DNA from: Ralstonia sp. NFACC01
Lineage (GTDB): Bacteria > Pseudomonadota > Gammaproteobacteria > Burkholderiales > Burkholderiaceae
DNA: 64,000 nucleotides
NCBI RefSeq assembly: GCF_900115545.1
Contig: NZ_FOWV01000002.1
Location: forward strand, 661,135-725,134
Direction of reading: 5' to 3'
Shown: positions 18,959-28,157 of the stretch, piece by piece
How the letters are laid out: each line of letters begins with the position of its first letter
How positions within the stretch are numbered: the stretch's first letter is position 1
Program-made: the position numbers and the translations under genes
The notes under the pieces: generated by a model
Told to the model about the DNA's origin: nothing
The model's database searches: none
What the model saw: the letters and a program-made list of their open reading frames with translations, nothing else

Positions 18959-19798
18959 ATGAAAGCCACACCCCGGCAACGCAAGCCGGAAGATCTGTCC
19001 GCCAATGAACCCGTTGATGCCGGTGGCGATAAGGCCGAATCGGTCTCGGCGGTCGACAAGGTGTTCACCATCCTGGCCGCGATGGGCGAGCTTGGCGCCG
19101 TCGGCCCCAGCGAACTGTCGCAGCGGCTGGGCATGTCAAAGACGACGGTTCACCGCTTCCTCCAGACGCTCAAGGGTCTCGGCTATGTGGCGCAGGAAGG
19201 CGACACCGATCGATACCGGCTGACCATCCGCCTGTTCGAGCTTGGCGCGAAGGCGCTGGAAAACGTCGACCTTGTCCGCGAAGCCGACACCGAAATGCGC
19301 CGCATCGGGCAGCTCACGCGCGAGGCCGTCCACCTCGGCGCGTTTGACGAAGACGCCATCATCTACATCCACAAGATCGACGCCGATTACGGCTTGCGCA
19401 TGCAGTCGCGCATCGGCCGGCGTAATCCGCTGCACAGCACGGCCATCGGCAAGGTGCTGCTGGCCTACATGCCGCCGGAAGAAGCGCGCGAGGTGCTGTC
19501 GAAGGTCGAGTTCAAGAAGTCCACGCAGAAGACGCTCGCCTCTGCCGAGGCCGTGCTGAGCATCCTGCCGCGCGTGCGCCAGCAAGGTTTTGGCGAAGAC
19601 AACGAAGAGCAGGAAGACGGGCTGCTGTGCATTGCCGTGCCGGTGTTCGACCGCTTTGGCCGCGTGATCGCGGGGCTGTCGATCTCGTTCCCGACCATGC
19701 GTTGCGGCGCCGATACCAAGGCGCATTACGTTGCGCTGCTGCAGCAGGCTGGCGCGGCCATCTCCTCGCGCCTGGGTTATCACCCCGCATCCCACTGA
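18959..19798 (+). CDS. kdgR: IclR-family repressor KdgR
   Basis: The 279-residue protein is close to enteric KdgR over its whole length: helix-turn-helix LSQRLGMSKTTVHRFLQTLK, LGYVAQEGDTDRYRLT, HKIDADYGLRMQSRIGRRNP and the C-terminal GFGEDNEEQEDGLLCIAVPV. KdgR releases its operators when 2-keto-3-deoxygluconate accumulates. It follows kduD after 84 bases and probably controls the palindromes in the kdgT-kduI spacer. An ATG at 18896 with an AGGTGG-like site could add 21 residues; the later start matches the family better. Confidence 0.92.
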   Translation: MKATPRQRKPEDLSANEPVDAGGDKAESVSAVDKVFTILAAMGELGAVGPSELSQRLGMSKTTVHRFLQTLKGLGYVAQEGDTDRYRLTIRLFELGAKALENVDLVREADTEMRRIGQLTREAVHLGAFDEDAIIYIHKIDADYGLRMQSRIGRRNPLHSTAIGKVLLAYMPPEEAREVLSKVEFKKSTQKTLASAEAVLSILPRVRQQGFGEDNEEQEDGLLCIAVPVFDRFGRVIAGLSISFPTMRCGADTKAHYVALLQQAGAAISSRLGYHPASH

Positions 19799-19900
19799 GC
19801 GCTCTGCAGGATCGGCCGGTCCGTCCTATCCTCTGCGTTGTTTCCCGCATCTGAGCCTGTGCGCTCAGCATTCCATTCCCACCGTATTGGAGTCGATCAC

Positions 19901-20953
19901 ATGCGTTACAACCAGCTGGGCCGGACCGGCCTGTTCGTTTCGGAGCTGTGCCTCGGCACGATGACCTTCGGCGGCAACGACGGCATCTGGCAGCACATCG
20001 GCGATTTACAGCAAGCCGATGCCGAGCGCCTCATCGGGCGCGCACTCGACGCCGGCATCAACTTCATCGACACGGCCGATGTGTACGCCAACGGTGTCGC
20101 TGAACAGATGACAGGGCAGGCGCTCAAGAAGCTGAAGGTGTCGCGCGACAGCGTGGTCGTCGCCACCAAGGTGTTCGGCCAGACCGGTGAGAGCGTGAAT
20201 GCGCGCGGTGCCTCACGCTTGCACATCATGGACGGCATCAAGGCGAGCCTGAAACGCATGCAGCTCGACCATATCGATCTCTATCAGATCCATGGTTTCG
20301 ACCCGGCCACGCCCATTGAGGAAACGGTGCGTGCGCTCGATACGCTCGTCCAACACGGTCATGTGCGCCATGTGGGCGTATCGAATTGGGCGGCGTGGCA
20401 GATCGTCAAGGCGCTGGGGATTGCGGAACGCCTCGGCTGCGCGCGCTTTGAAAGCCTGCAGGCGTATTACACCGTGGCCGGCCGGGACCTCGAGCGCGAA
20501 CTCGTGCCGATGCTCCACAGCGAAGGCCTCGGCCTGATGGTCTGGAGCCCGTTGGCCGGAGGCCTGCTCAGCGGCAAATACACGCGCGAGCAGCACGGCG
20601 AACAGGACAGCCGCCGCAACAAGTTCGACTTCCCGCCGGTGGACCGGGCGCGCGCCTACACCTGCGTCGATGCCATGCGCGTCATGGCCACGGCGCGCAG
20701 CGTGTCGGTCGCGCAGATTGCGCTCGCCTGGCTGCTGCATCAACGCGCGGTCACCACCGTGATCGTCGGTGCGAAGAAGATCGAGCAGCTCGACGACAAC
20801 ATTGCCGCCACCAAGGTCGAACTGACGGCAGAAGAGCTGTCGCAGCTCGACGAACTGAGCAAGCTTCCGCCCGAATACCCGGGTTGGATGCTGGAGCGGC
20901 AAGGCGAGTACCGGCGCGGGCAGCTTGCCGGAACCCGGCACGCTGCGCGCTAA
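19901..20953 (+). CDS. Aldo/keto reductase
   Basis: The 350-residue NAD(P)H-dependent reductase is of the YghZ/Kv-beta-like group ([20 protein letters not shown] start). The catalytic tetrad is visible: Asp and Tyr in [11 protein letters not shown], Lys in VVVATKVFG and His in [23 protein letters not shown] and [14 protein letters not shown] are the cofactor-binding C-terminal signatures. It may reduce aldehydes or sugars; placement after kdgR hints at, but does not prove, a sugar role. Its stop overlaps the stop of convergent prfH by three bases. Confidence 0.92.
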   Translation: MRYNQLGRTGLFVSELCLGTMTFGGNDGIWQHIGDLQQADAERLIGRALDAGINFIDTADVYANGVAEQMTGQALKKLKVSRDSVVVATKVFGQTGESVNARGASRLHIMDGIKASLKRMQLDHIDLYQIHGFDPATPIEETVRALDTLVQHGHVRHVGVSNWAAWQIVKALGIAERLGCARFESLQAYYTVAGRDLERELVPMLHSEGLGLMVWSPLAGGLLSGKYTREQHGEQDSRRNKFDFPPVDRARAYTCVDAMRVMATARSVSVAQIALAWLLHQRAVTTVIVGAKKIEQLDDNIAATKVELTAEELSQLDELSKLPPEYPGWMLERQGEYRRGQLAGTRHAAR

Positions 20954-21567
20954 TCTGCCGGCGCAAAACCTTCGCCTTTGAAAACGCGGCGCGGGTTGCC
21001 GCGCTCCACCTGCAGATGGAGCGCGCGCCGCTGCGCACGCTGTGCCGCATCGGCAGCCGCATCGTGGTCCGCCAGCTTATGAGCGAGCAGCAGCACGGCC
21101 AGCCGCTTGTTGGCGTGCTGGCTGCGCTCGGTCTGCACCTTCACGCTGATGCCCGTGGCGATATGCGTGGCCCGCACGGCCGATTCCGTCTTGTTGACAT
21201 GCTGCCCACCGGGGCCGGACGAACGCGTGGTCTCGAAGTGGATCTCGCTGGGTAGCGTTGCCGACGGCGCCGCACAGCGCGCCACCCCAAAGAACCAGTT
21301 CTTGCGCGCGTGCCGTGGCCGATACGGGCTCGGGCATGTCCACTGGATTGTGCCTTCCCATGCGCGAGCCACTGCGTTCTCGGAGTCGCCTTCCAGGCTG
21401 ATCAGGGCGGAGCGCAGCGTGCCGGCGCGCTCCCCATCCTCCTGTTCCAGCAGTTCGAGTTGGACGCCGGCGGCTGCGGCTTCGCGTTGCAGCCGCCCAA
21501 GCGCTTTCGCCACGGCCAGCTCGCATTCGCCCGGACCCTGCGCGGAAGAGAGTTGCAGTAACACCAT
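20950..21567 (-). CDS. prfH: Peptide chain release factor homologue PrfH
   Basis: The 205-residue protein has the catalytic GGQ loop of class-I release factors ([18 protein letters not shown]) and the basic C-terminal tail, but lacks the domain with a stop-codon-reading tripeptide. This is the PrfH pattern. The ATG at 21567 overlaps the rtcB stop as ATGA, so the two are translationally coupled. Published work on RtcB2-PrfH shows that PrfH releases the peptide from ribosomes with a nicked 16S decoding centre and RtcB2 reseals the RNA. The same role is expected here. Confidence 0.94.
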   Translation of the reverse strand: MVLLQLSSAQGPGECELAVAKALGRLQREAAAAGVQLELLEQEDGERAGTLRSALISLEGDSENAVARAWEGTIQWTCPSPYRPRHARKNWFFGVARCAAPSATLPSEIHFETTRSSGPGGQHVNKTESAVRATHIATGISVKVQTERSQHANKRLAVLLLAHKLADHDAAADAAQRAQRRALHLQVERGNPRRVFKGEGFAPAD

Positions 21568-22694
21568 CAGCAGCACTCCCCACGCGTCTTGTACGTCAAT
21601 ACCGGGCGCAGACGTGCGAGCACTTTCACCAGGCCGGCCTCCACCAGCGGCGCGATCACGCTCTCGATCGGCTTGTAGGCCTCGGGCGCTTCTTCGTAGA
21701 TCAACTGCTTGTCTTCACAGATGACGTGGCCGCCGAGCTTCGTGCGATTGAGCTGCGCGGGCGTGAAGCGCCGGACGAGCCGGTCCTTGCACTCGCTGCG
21801 CATCCACTTGCGGCCCGCGCCGTGCGCGAGCGAGAACAAGCCGTGCTCGCTCGGGCGTGGCGCGACGAGGTAGCTGTAATCGCCACGCGAACCCGGGATG
21901 ACGAGCACGCCGGCATCCGACGGCGTCGCGCCCTTGCGATGCAGCCAGCCGCGTTCGCCAAACACGGTGGCCGGTGCGACAAAGTTGTGATGCACGTCGA
22001 GCAACACCTTGCCCTGAGCGTGCAGACGGTCGAGCATGCGCCGCGCGATGAGTTCGCGGTTGGCCTTGGCAAAGTGCAGTGCCGTGTCGTGGCGCGTCAG
22101 ATAAGCGGCGCACGCCGCGTCATCCTGCGCGAGCCCGGCGTGCCCATACGCGCGCACGTGCTCATCGAGGATGGCTTGGCCGAGCCCGCGCGAGCCGCTA
22201 TGCACGAGCAGCAGAAGCTGGCGTGGGTCCAGCGGCAGTTCCTCTGCATCGTAGATCTCATCGATGCGCTGCAGCTCCGCAAAGTGGTTGCCGCCGCCGA
22301 TGGTGCCGAGTGCGGCATCGAAGCCGGTACCAGCCGGCGCCAATGCTGCGACAAGCTCGCTCCAGCTTTCGTCGAGTGGCGCATCGATGTTGCCAAGACG
22401 CTTTTCAAGCTTGTCCAGGCTGGCCTTGTTGGCATCGAGATCGGTGGCCCACAGCGTCATGCCGCAGCCGATGTCGTTGCCGATCAATGCCGGATATAAC
22501 CGGCCGACCGAGAAAAACGCCGCGCCGACTGGGTAGCCGCGACCCGGGTGCAAGTCGGGCATGCCGGCCACATGGCGCATGCCGTCGAGTGCCTTGGTGG
22601 TTTGAAGTTGTCGGATCGCGTCGCCTTCGATCCAGGTGTCGTCCGAGGCGATCAGCGAGACGCCGTCGAACAAATGCAAGATGCAATTGCCCAT
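21567..22694 (-). CDS. rtcB: RNA-splicing ligase RtcB, short PrfH-linked form (RtcB2)
   Basis: The 375-residue protein joins 2',3'-cyclic phosphate (or 3'-phosphate) and 5'-hydroxyl RNA ends using GTP and Mn2+. Metal-site and nucleotidyl motifs are intact: [30 protein letters not shown] and [10 protein letters not shown] with the His that becomes guanylylated. It is shorter than housekeeping RtcB (about 405) and is coupled to prfH, which marks the RtcB2 type that repairs toxin-cut 16S rRNA. A possible leader peptide ORF lies 94 bases upstream. Confidence 0.95.
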   Translation of the reverse strand: MGNCILHLFDGVSLIASDDTWIEGDAIRQLQTTKALDGMRHVAGMPDLHPGRGYPVGAAFFSVGRLYPALIGNDIGCGMTLWATDLDANKASLDKLEKRLGNIDAPLDESWSELVAALAPAGTGFDAALGTIGGGNHFAELQRIDEIYDAEELPLDPRQLLLLVHSGSRGLGQAILDEHVRAYGHAGLAQDDAACAAYLTRHDTALHFAKANRELIARRMLDRLHAQGKVLLDVHHNFVAPATVFGERGWLHRKGATPSDAGVLVIPGSRGDYSYLVAPRPSEHGLFSLAHGAGRKWMRSECKDRLVRRFTPAQLNRTKLGGHVICEDKQLIYEEAPEAYKPIESVIAPLVEAGLVKVLARLRPVLTYKTRGECC

Positions 22695-22788
22695 GAACTA
22701 TCCATATCAGGTCTGAAAAAAAACTGATGTGGCAGGCCGAAGGCCGGGCAATGCGAAGACGCTGCGAACGACAGCGCGAGAGATTCGA

Positions 22789-22833
22789 TCAACCCAGGCA
22801 AGGGCCTGCAAAGGGGAAAGCAAGGTGACGCAT
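22789..22833 (-). CDS. Possible 14-residue leader peptide ahead of rtcB
   Basis: A perfect AGGAGG (22849-22844) sits 10 bases before an ATG that opens a 14-codon frame ending in TGA (MRHLAFPFAGPCLG). After it comes a GGCC-TTC-GGCC hairpin and then a run of eight T (about 22725-22716), all before the rtcB start at 22694. The ribosome site is better than that of rtcB itself. This could be a regulatory upstream ORF controlling rtcB-prfH, but no homologues were tested and the hairpin is weak. Confidence 0.4.
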   Translation of the reverse strand: MRHLAFPFAGPCLG

Positions 22834-22954
22834 GATGTTTTTTCCTCCTATGCAAAATGGTTGATCGGTAAGCGGGGCGGATACTAGCACCGCGCTTTGC
22901 GCACTCGCAAGTACGATCAAACGTAAGTGTTGGATTGTTGAAACGCGATGGCGC

Positions 22955-23164
22955 TCAGGTTGCTGTTGCCGCCGGCAATGCAAGTCGCGCCGCCGCCAGC
23001 GCTTCACGCAATACCGCCATGTCGCCGATATGGTTTGCGAGCAGCAGGATGAGCTGTGCATTGAGCATCGCGCTGTGCTCGTCGTCCAGGTTGCGATGCG
23101 CGTCGATCAGCGCTTCGTAAAAATCATCGGGGCGCGGCAGATTGGGTTGCGTGTTCAGCGGCAT
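22955..23164 (-). CDS. DUF2783-family small protein
   Basis: The 69-residue protein (LPRPDDFYEALIDAHRNLDD, then AMLNAQLILLLANHIGD) fits the DUF2783 family, which in Burkholderiales is typically found beside FAD-dependent aromatic monooxygenases. It follows such a monooxygenase here after 17 bases on the same strand. It is helical, acidic in its centre and has no signal peptide. Its function is unknown; an accessory role to the monooxygenase is inferred from linkage only. Confidence 0.82.
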   Translation of the reverse strand: MPLNTQPNLPRPDDFYEALIDAHRNLDDEHSAMLNAQLILLLANHIGDMAVLREALAAARLALPAATAT

Positions 23165-23181
23165 GGCGGTCGGTATTCAGC

Positions 23182-24861
23182 TCAGGCGGAGACAGTGGCG
23201 TGCGGCGTTGCCGCAGGCGTGGTTTGCCCGGTGGCACGAAGCAACGCAGCGGCCAGCTTGGCAGGCTCAAGCGTGCGCCAGCGTGCGCAGACGTGCTGAT
23301 CTGGGCGGATCAGGTAGGTGGTGCCGGGGCGCGCGTCATAGCGTTGCGCGACCAGGCCGTCGATGTCTTCCAGCGCCGTCACGTTGGCCGAGACTGTGCC
23401 CATGCCGCCGGCCGGGAAGATCGCCAGCGTCGGCAGCGGCAGCGCGTCGACGTGTTCTCCCGCGCCGCAGAAGCGCAACGCGGTGAAGCTGCCGTGCAGA
23501 TGGCTGAGCAGCCAGTCGGCGCGGCCATCGGCATGGCGTACCGGTGCATCGAGTGCGACAGCACCGGGCGCGAGCGTGCAGGCGAAAGGCGCTTCATCCG
23601 CTGTCTGCAACGGAGAACCTTCAAGCACCGTCGGCATCGAGAGCCGCCCGCTGTTGACCAGCGTCCGCGCAAACGGGTAGTGCTTGGCCAGGCGCAGCGT
23701 GGCATCGCGAAAGAGCCGGCTGACGGCGCTTTTGGGCGTGATGAAGTCGGTCGAGCGGGTGGAGTGGCGGATGTTGTCGTCGGCGGCGAACTCGCGCTCG
23801 CTCGCGTAGGTGTCGAGCAGCGTGTCGGGCGCGTCGCCGGCCAGCACCATGCGCAATTTCCACGCGAGGTTTTCGGCGTCTTGCAAACCGCTGTTGGCGC
23901 CACGTGCGCCGAACGGCGAAACACGGTGTGCCGCATCGCCGATAAAGAGCACTCGGCCGTGGCGGAAGCGGTCCATGCGTTCGCACGAGAACGTATAGAC
24001 GCTGACCCATTCCAGTTCGAAATCGACGCCTTCCCCCAGCAGCGCGCGCACGCGTGGGATGACGCGCTCGGGTTGCTTCTCGGCCACGGGGTCGGCGTCC
24101 CATCCGAGCTGGAAATCGATGCGCCAGACGTTGTCGGGCTGATGGTGCAGCAACACCGATTGATTCGGATGGAACGGCGGATCAAACCAGAACCAGCGCT
24201 CGCTCGGGAAGGGCGCATCCATGCGCACGTCGGCGATCAGGAAGCGGTCTTTGAACGTCTGGCCGCGGGCTTCGAGGCCCATCATGTGCCGCACTGGGCT
24301 GCGCGAGCCGTCGGCGGCGACCACGTATTGCGCGCGCTGCTCATACGTGCCGTCGGGCGTCTCGATGCTGAGCGTCACGCCATCGGCATCCTGCGTGAGG
24401 GACGTCACCTTGTTCTTCCAGCGCAGCTCGATGTTCGGCAAGGCTTGCGCGCGTTCAACGAGAAAGCCCTCGACGTAGTACTGCTGCAGGTTGATGAACG
24501 CCGGCCGGCGGTGGCCGGTTTCGGGCAGCAGGTCAAAGCTGTAGAGCAGTTCGTCCTTCAGGTAGACCTTGCCGACGTTCCAGCTCACGCCCTTGTCGAC
24601 CATGCAGTCACCGCAGCCGAGCCGATCGAAAATCTCCAATGACCGCTTGGAGAAACAGATCGCGCGCGAGCCGGTCGAGAGCGTGCAATCGTCGTCGACA
24701 ACGACCACGGCCACGTCCTGCTGTGCGAGATCGATGGCCGTGGCCAACCCCACCGGCCCTGCGCCGACGATAACGACGGGGCGAGCTTCAGTTGCCGCTC
24801 CGGGTTGCTGTTCGGCGCACGGCGTGTACGGGAAGACGCGGTTCTGGAAGTCGGGGTTCAT
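23182..24861 (-). CDS. FAD-dependent aromatic-ring monooxygenase (MhpA/PheA/TetX-type)
   Basis: From the ATG giving MNPDFQNRVFPYTPC the protein is 559 residues. GAGPVGLATAIDLAQQ binds the FAD ADP part, the central DG motif is VVAADGSRSPVRHMMG, and GDAAHRVSPFGARGANSGL is the second FAD motif. A thioredoxin-like C-terminal tail follows, as in the 3-(3-hydroxyphenyl)propionate hydroxylase group. Such enzymes hydroxylate phenolic rings with NAD(P)H and O2. The start is 2 bases after the MBL gene stop. The substrate is unknown; the adjacent IclR gene and ABC transporter suggest a carboxylated aromatic. Confidence 0.9.
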   Translation of the reverse strand: MNPDFQNRVFPYTPCAEQQPGAATEARPVVIVGAGPVGLATAIDLAQQDVAVVVVDDDCTLSTGSRAICFSKRSLEIFDRLGCGDCMVDKGVSWNVGKVYLKDELLYSFDLLPETGHRRPAFINLQQYYVEGFLVERAQALPNIELRWKNKVTSLTQDADGVTLSIETPDGTYEQRAQYVVAADGSRSPVRHMMGLEARGQTFKDRFLIADVRMDAPFPSERWFWFDPPFHPNQSVLLHHQPDNVWRIDFQLGWDADPVAEKQPERVIPRVRALLGEGVDFELEWVSVYTFSCERMDRFRHGRVLFIGDAAHRVSPFGARGANSGLQDAENLAWKLRMVLAGDAPDTLLDTYASEREFAADDNIRHSTRSTDFITPKSAVSRLFRDATLRLAKHYPFARTLVNSGRLSMPTVLEGSPLQTADEAPFACTLAPGAVALDAPVRHADGRADWLLSHLHGSFTALRFCGAGEHVDALPLPTLAIFPAGGMGTVSANVTALEDIDGLVAQRYDARPGTTYLIRPDQHVCARWRTLEPAKLAAALLRATGQTTPAATPHATVSA

Positions 24862-24863
24862 GT

Positions 24864-25823
24864 TCAGCCTTGCAGGGCGGCCCACATTTCCTTGTCGCGC
24901 TCGGCTGTCCAGATGCGCGGGTGCTTGATGCCGCTGGCCTCATCAAAGGCGCGCGTCACGTCAAACGGCAGGCAGTGCTCGTAGATGAAGACGCTGCCGA
25001 ATTTCGGGTCCATGGCCGCGCGGGTGTGCGCCATGGCGGCTTTCAGGTCCATCTTCTGCGCGACAGCTTCCTTGCCGCGCTGGAGCAAGGTAGACACGAA
25101 ATCGCGTGTATAGGCGAGACCCTTGTCGACTTCGACCGGATTGAGCAGTGCCGGGCCGCGGCCCGGCACAAGCTTGTCGGCGCCGAGCGCGCGCAGCGCA
25201 TCGAGTGTGGCGGGCCATTCTTCGAGCTGGGCATCGCCGCAGTAGCAGGCGGCGTCGTATTCGACGAGATCGCCGGAGAAGAGCACTTTCTGTGAGGGAA
25301 TCCACACCACGGTGTCGCCCTTCGTGTGGCCGGGGCCGAGGTGCAGGATCTTCACTTCCAGCTTGCCCAGGAACAGTGTCAGCTCGCGCTCGAACACCAG
25401 CGTGGGCCACGTCAGGCCCGGCACGGTTTCCACGCCCGCGAACAGGCGCGGAAAGCGTTCGATTTCAGACTTCATATCCGCTTCACCGCGCTCGACGATC
25501 ATCTCGTACGTGCCGCGGCTGGCAATGACGTTCTGCGCGCCTTCGGCAAAGTAGGCCGACGCGCCGAGCACGCGCACGGCGTGATAGTGCGAAAGCACCA
25601 CGTGCTTGATCGGCTTGTCGGTGATGGCGCGGATGCGTGCGATCAGGTCTTGCGCCATTGCCGGCGTGGCGGTGGTGTCGACGATCAGCACCGAGTCGTC
25701 GCCGATGATGACGCCCGAGTTCGGGTCGCCCTCGGCGGTGTAGGCGTACGCGTTGGGGGAGAGCTGGGTGAAGGTGACTTGTTTGGCCTCGAGGTCGGCT
25801 TGCGAGGCGAAGGCTTTGGCCAT
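24864..25823 (-). CDS. Metallo-beta-lactamase-fold hydrolase with altered metal motif
   Basis: The 319-residue protein has the MBL fold (GVIIGDDSVLIVDTTATP, LGPGHTKGDTVVWIP, VLFSGDLVEY) of the quinoprotein-relay/SoxH-like group. The usual HxHxDH motif reads H79-Y-H81-A-V-R84, so the Asp and third His are replaced by Val and Arg. The later His (GHT) and Asp (SGD) are kept. One metal site is therefore probably lost or rebuilt. It is first gene of the operon with the FAD monooxygenase and DUF2783 and is divergent from an IclR gene. A hydrolase or lactonase acting on the hydroxylated product is possible. Confidence 0.85.
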   Translation of the reverse strand: MAKAFASQADLEAKQVTFTQLSPNAYAYTAEGDPNSGVIIGDDSVLIVDTTATPAMAQDLIARIRAITDKPIKHVVLSHYHAVRVLGASAYFAEGAQNVIASRGTYEMIVERGEADMKSEIERFPRLFAGVETVPGLTWPTLVFERELTLFLGKLEVKILHLGPGHTKGDTVVWIPSQKVLFSGDLVEYDAACYCGDAQLEEWPATLDALRALGADKLVPGRGPALLNPVEVDKGLAYTRDFVSTLLQRGKEAVAQKMDLKAAMAHTRAAMDPKFGSVFIYEHCLPFDVTRAFDEASGIKHPRIWTAERDKEMWAALQG

Positions 25824-25992
25824 TCTGTCACTCCTGGTGTAGTGAGTTACGGTTGGGGGAATTTTTATTGAGCGTGCTCAGGCTGAAAAGCTTGGGCTGG
25901 GGCGTGCTGATACCAAGCCATGCCGAACGCTGGCAATCATAGACCGCAGGGTCTGGGGATGCGCCTAGGGTATACGTGAATTATGATTAGAA

Positions 25993-26010
25993 GCATTGTT
26001 TCTACAATGC
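25993..26010. promoter_or_regulatory. Candidate IclR operator in the MBL-iclR spacer
   Basis: GCATTGTTTCTACAATGC is a perfect 7-base inverted repeat around TTCT. It lies in the 263-base AT-rich spacer between the divergent MBL operon and the IclR gene, where an IclR dimer pair would be expected to act on both. CCTAGGGTATACG sits 17 bases before it and could be promoter sequence. Nothing else recognisable fills the spacer. Confidence 0.55.
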
Positions 26011-26086
26011 ATAAAAATCAAAAACTGGCCGTCGAGGCGAAGCTGCGTGCTACGCTCGCAGCACTTTGTCGGCTCAGCCCCAGCCA

Positions 26087-26986
26087 ATGCGCCCCCAAGA
26101 CATGGAGACTCCGGAAGTCGAAGACGACCTGCCACCCGACGGCGATGCAGAAGACGCGCGTGCAAGCCGTGACCGCTCGGGCATCCAATCCATCGAAGTC
26201 GGCTCTCAATTACTGGTGGCGCTGACGTGTGCCATGCGTGCGATGGCGCTGGGTGATTTGGCGCGTGCGGCGGGCATGCATCCGTCCAAGGCGCATCGCT
26301 ACCTGGTGAGCCTGCAGCGCGTGGGCGCGGTCTCTCAAGACCCGCTGACCGGGCGTTACGAATTGGGCCCGTTTGCGCTGCGCCTGGGTCTGGCCAGCCT
26401 CAACCGTTCCGATGCCATTGTCCGCACGCGGCCGTTGCTTGCCGGCTTGCGAGACCAGACCGGTCACACGATTGGCATTGCCGTCTGGAGCGATCGTGGC
26501 CCGACCGTTGTGCATTGGGAGAAGGCCGGTGGTGCGCCTGGCGTGAACCTGCGCATTGGCGACGTCTTGCCGATGCTCAATTCCGCCACTGGCCGCCTGT
26601 TCGGCGCCTATCAACCGATGGAGCAGACGCTGCCGCTCGTTGAACGCGAACTGCACGAGCGTGCCAGCGACGACCTGCCCGGCCTGCCGCGTTCCCTTAC
26701 CGATTACTACCGTCTGTGTGAAGACGTCCGGACCGAAGGCGCATCGTGGGTCACGGGTAGCCTGCTGCCGGGGGTGAATGCCCTGTCGCTGCCGGTGTTC
26801 GGTGCGCGCGGGCAGCTTGTGCTGGTGTTGATCGCGCTGAACTTGCAACCGCTGTTTCACGCGCAGCGCGGTGGCGAGCTGGAGCACACGCTGCGCACGT
26901 TCGTGATGCGCCTGTCTGCCATGTTGCAGGCGCCCGCGATCAGCCCCGCCAAGGCCAGCAACCGGCGGAGCAGGGCGACGCGTTAG
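26087..26986 (+). CDS. IclR-family transcriptional regulator
   Basis: The 299-residue protein has a winged helix-turn-helix (LGDLARAAGMHPSKAHRYLVSL) after a 30-residue acidic tail, then the IclR ligand-binding domain (GHTIGIAVWSDRGPTVVHWE; NSATGRLFGAY). It is divergent from the MBL-monooxygenase operon and precedes the ABC transporter genes by 114 bases, so both may be its targets. No strong ribosome site marks the start; ATGs at 26087 and 26102 and a TTG at 26066 are all possible. Confidence 0.88.
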   Translation: MRPQDMETPEVEDDLPPDGDAEDARASRDRSGIQSIEVGSQLLVALTCAMRAMALGDLARAAGMHPSKAHRYLVSLQRVGAVSQDPLTGRYELGPFALRLGLASLNRSDAIVRTRPLLAGLRDQTGHTIGIAVWSDRGPTVVHWEKAGGAPGVNLRIGDVLPMLNSATGRLFGAYQPMEQTLPLVERELHERASDDLPGLPRSLTDYYRLCEDVRTEGASWVTGSLLPGVNALSLPVFGARGQLVLVLIALNLQPLFHAQRGGELEHTLRTFVMRLSAMLQAPAISPAKASNRRSRATR

Positions 26987-27100
26987 GGTTGTCGCCAATT
27001 TCATCCTGTCGTAAGAAATTTACTATCTCGTAACTCGTGGCGCCCCCTCGCCCGGTTCACATCCGGCGCGAACTCCACGACTACAAGAACGAGGAGCTTC

Positions 27101-28153
27101 ATGGACTTGTCGATTGCCGCCATCCTGGCGCAAGACGGCGTGACATCGGGCGCGATCTACGCGCTGCTGGCACTGGCGCTCGTGCTGGTGTTTTCTGTCA
27201 CGCGCGTGATCTTCATCCCGCAGGGCGAATTCGTCGCGTATGGCGCGCTCACGCTGGCGGCCATCCAGGCCAACAAGGCGCCGCTCTCGGCCAGCATGCT
27301 CGTCGTGCTGGGCGTGCTGACGTTCCTCGTCGAGATGGGACGCACGTTGCTGCAACCTGAACTGCGTCTGCATGCGCTGCGCACGGGTGCCATCTATGCC
27401 GGCAAATACCTTGTCTTTCCGGTTGCCGTGTACATCGCCGCCCGCATGCTCGCCCCGATGACGCTGCCGATGATTGCGCAGGTCGCGTTGACACTGCTCA
27501 TCGTCATTCCCATGGGCCCAATGATCTACCGCCTGGCCTATGAGCCGTTGGCCGAAGCCACCACGCTGGTGCTGCTGATCGTTTCGGTGGGCGTGCACTT
27601 TGCGATGGTGGGCCTCGGTCTTGTGATGTTCGGCGCGGAAGGCTCGCGCACGGATGCGTTTTCCGATGCGCGCTTTGACCTGGGCGCGCTCAGCGTGTCA
27701 GGCCAGAGCCTGTGGGTGGTGGCCGTGTCCGTGTTGATGATCGTGGCGCTGTACTTCTACTTTGGCCGTACGGTGTCGGGCAAGGCGCTGCGTGCAACGG
27801 CGGTGAACCGGTTGGGTGCGCGGCTTGTTGGCATCGGGACCACGCAGGCGGGGCGATTGGCTTTCACGCTGGCGGCGGCGTTGGGCGCGCTGTGCGGCAT
27901 CCTGATTGCGCCGCTCACCACGGTCTACTACGAGTCCGGTTTCCTGATCGGCTTGAAGGGCTTCGTGGGCGCGATCGTGGGCGGGCTCGTGAGCTATCCG
28001 GTGGCGGCGCTGGGTGCACTGCTGGTGGGGCTGCTGGAATCGTATTCGTCGTTCTGGGCGTCGGCGTTCAAGGAGGTGATCGTGTTCACGCTCATCATTC
28101 CCGTCCTGCTGTGGCGATCGCTCACCACCAAGCATGTCGAGGAAGAGGAATAA
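27101..28153 (+). CDS. Branched-chain-amino-acid-type ABC transporter permease (LivH-like)
   Basis: This 350-residue inner-membrane permease has the LivH N-terminus ([20 protein letters not shown]) and the EAA-like [18 protein letters not shown] loop. It is about 50 residues longer than usual because of an insertion after helix 3 ([14 protein letters not shown] stretch with two extra hydrophobic segments). The start ATG follows GAGGAG. It is followed after 4 bases by a fused LivM-LivG gene. In catabolic settings this family often imports aromatic acids rather than amino acids, which would suit the monooxygenase cluster next door. Confidence 0.9.
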   Translation: MDLSIAAILAQDGVTSGAIYALLALALVLVFSVTRVIFIPQGEFVAYGALTLAAIQANKAPLSASMLVVLGVLTFLVEMGRTLLQPELRLHALRTGAIYAGKYLVFPVAVYIAARMLAPMTLPMIAQVALTLLIVIPMGPMIYRLAYEPLAEATTLVLLIVSVGVHFAMVGLGLVMFGAEGSRTDAFSDARFDLGALSVSGQSLWVVAVSVLMIVALYFYFGRTVSGKALRATAVNRLGARLVGIGTTQAGRLAFTLAAALGALCGILIAPLTTVYYESGFLIGLKGFVGAIVGGLVSYPVAALGALLVGLLESYSSFWASAFKEVIVFTLIIPVLLWRSLTTKHVEEEE

Positions 28154-28157
28154 GCCG

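Noticed and set aside
20950..21567. Reading prfH as a normal release factor or as ArfB/YaeJ
   Set aside because: It is longer than ArfB, lacks the codon-reading domain of RF1/RF2, and is coupled to rtcB, which is diagnostic of PrfH.
26066..26086. TTG start for the IclR gene
   Set aside because: No ribosome site, and ATGs follow within 40 bases.
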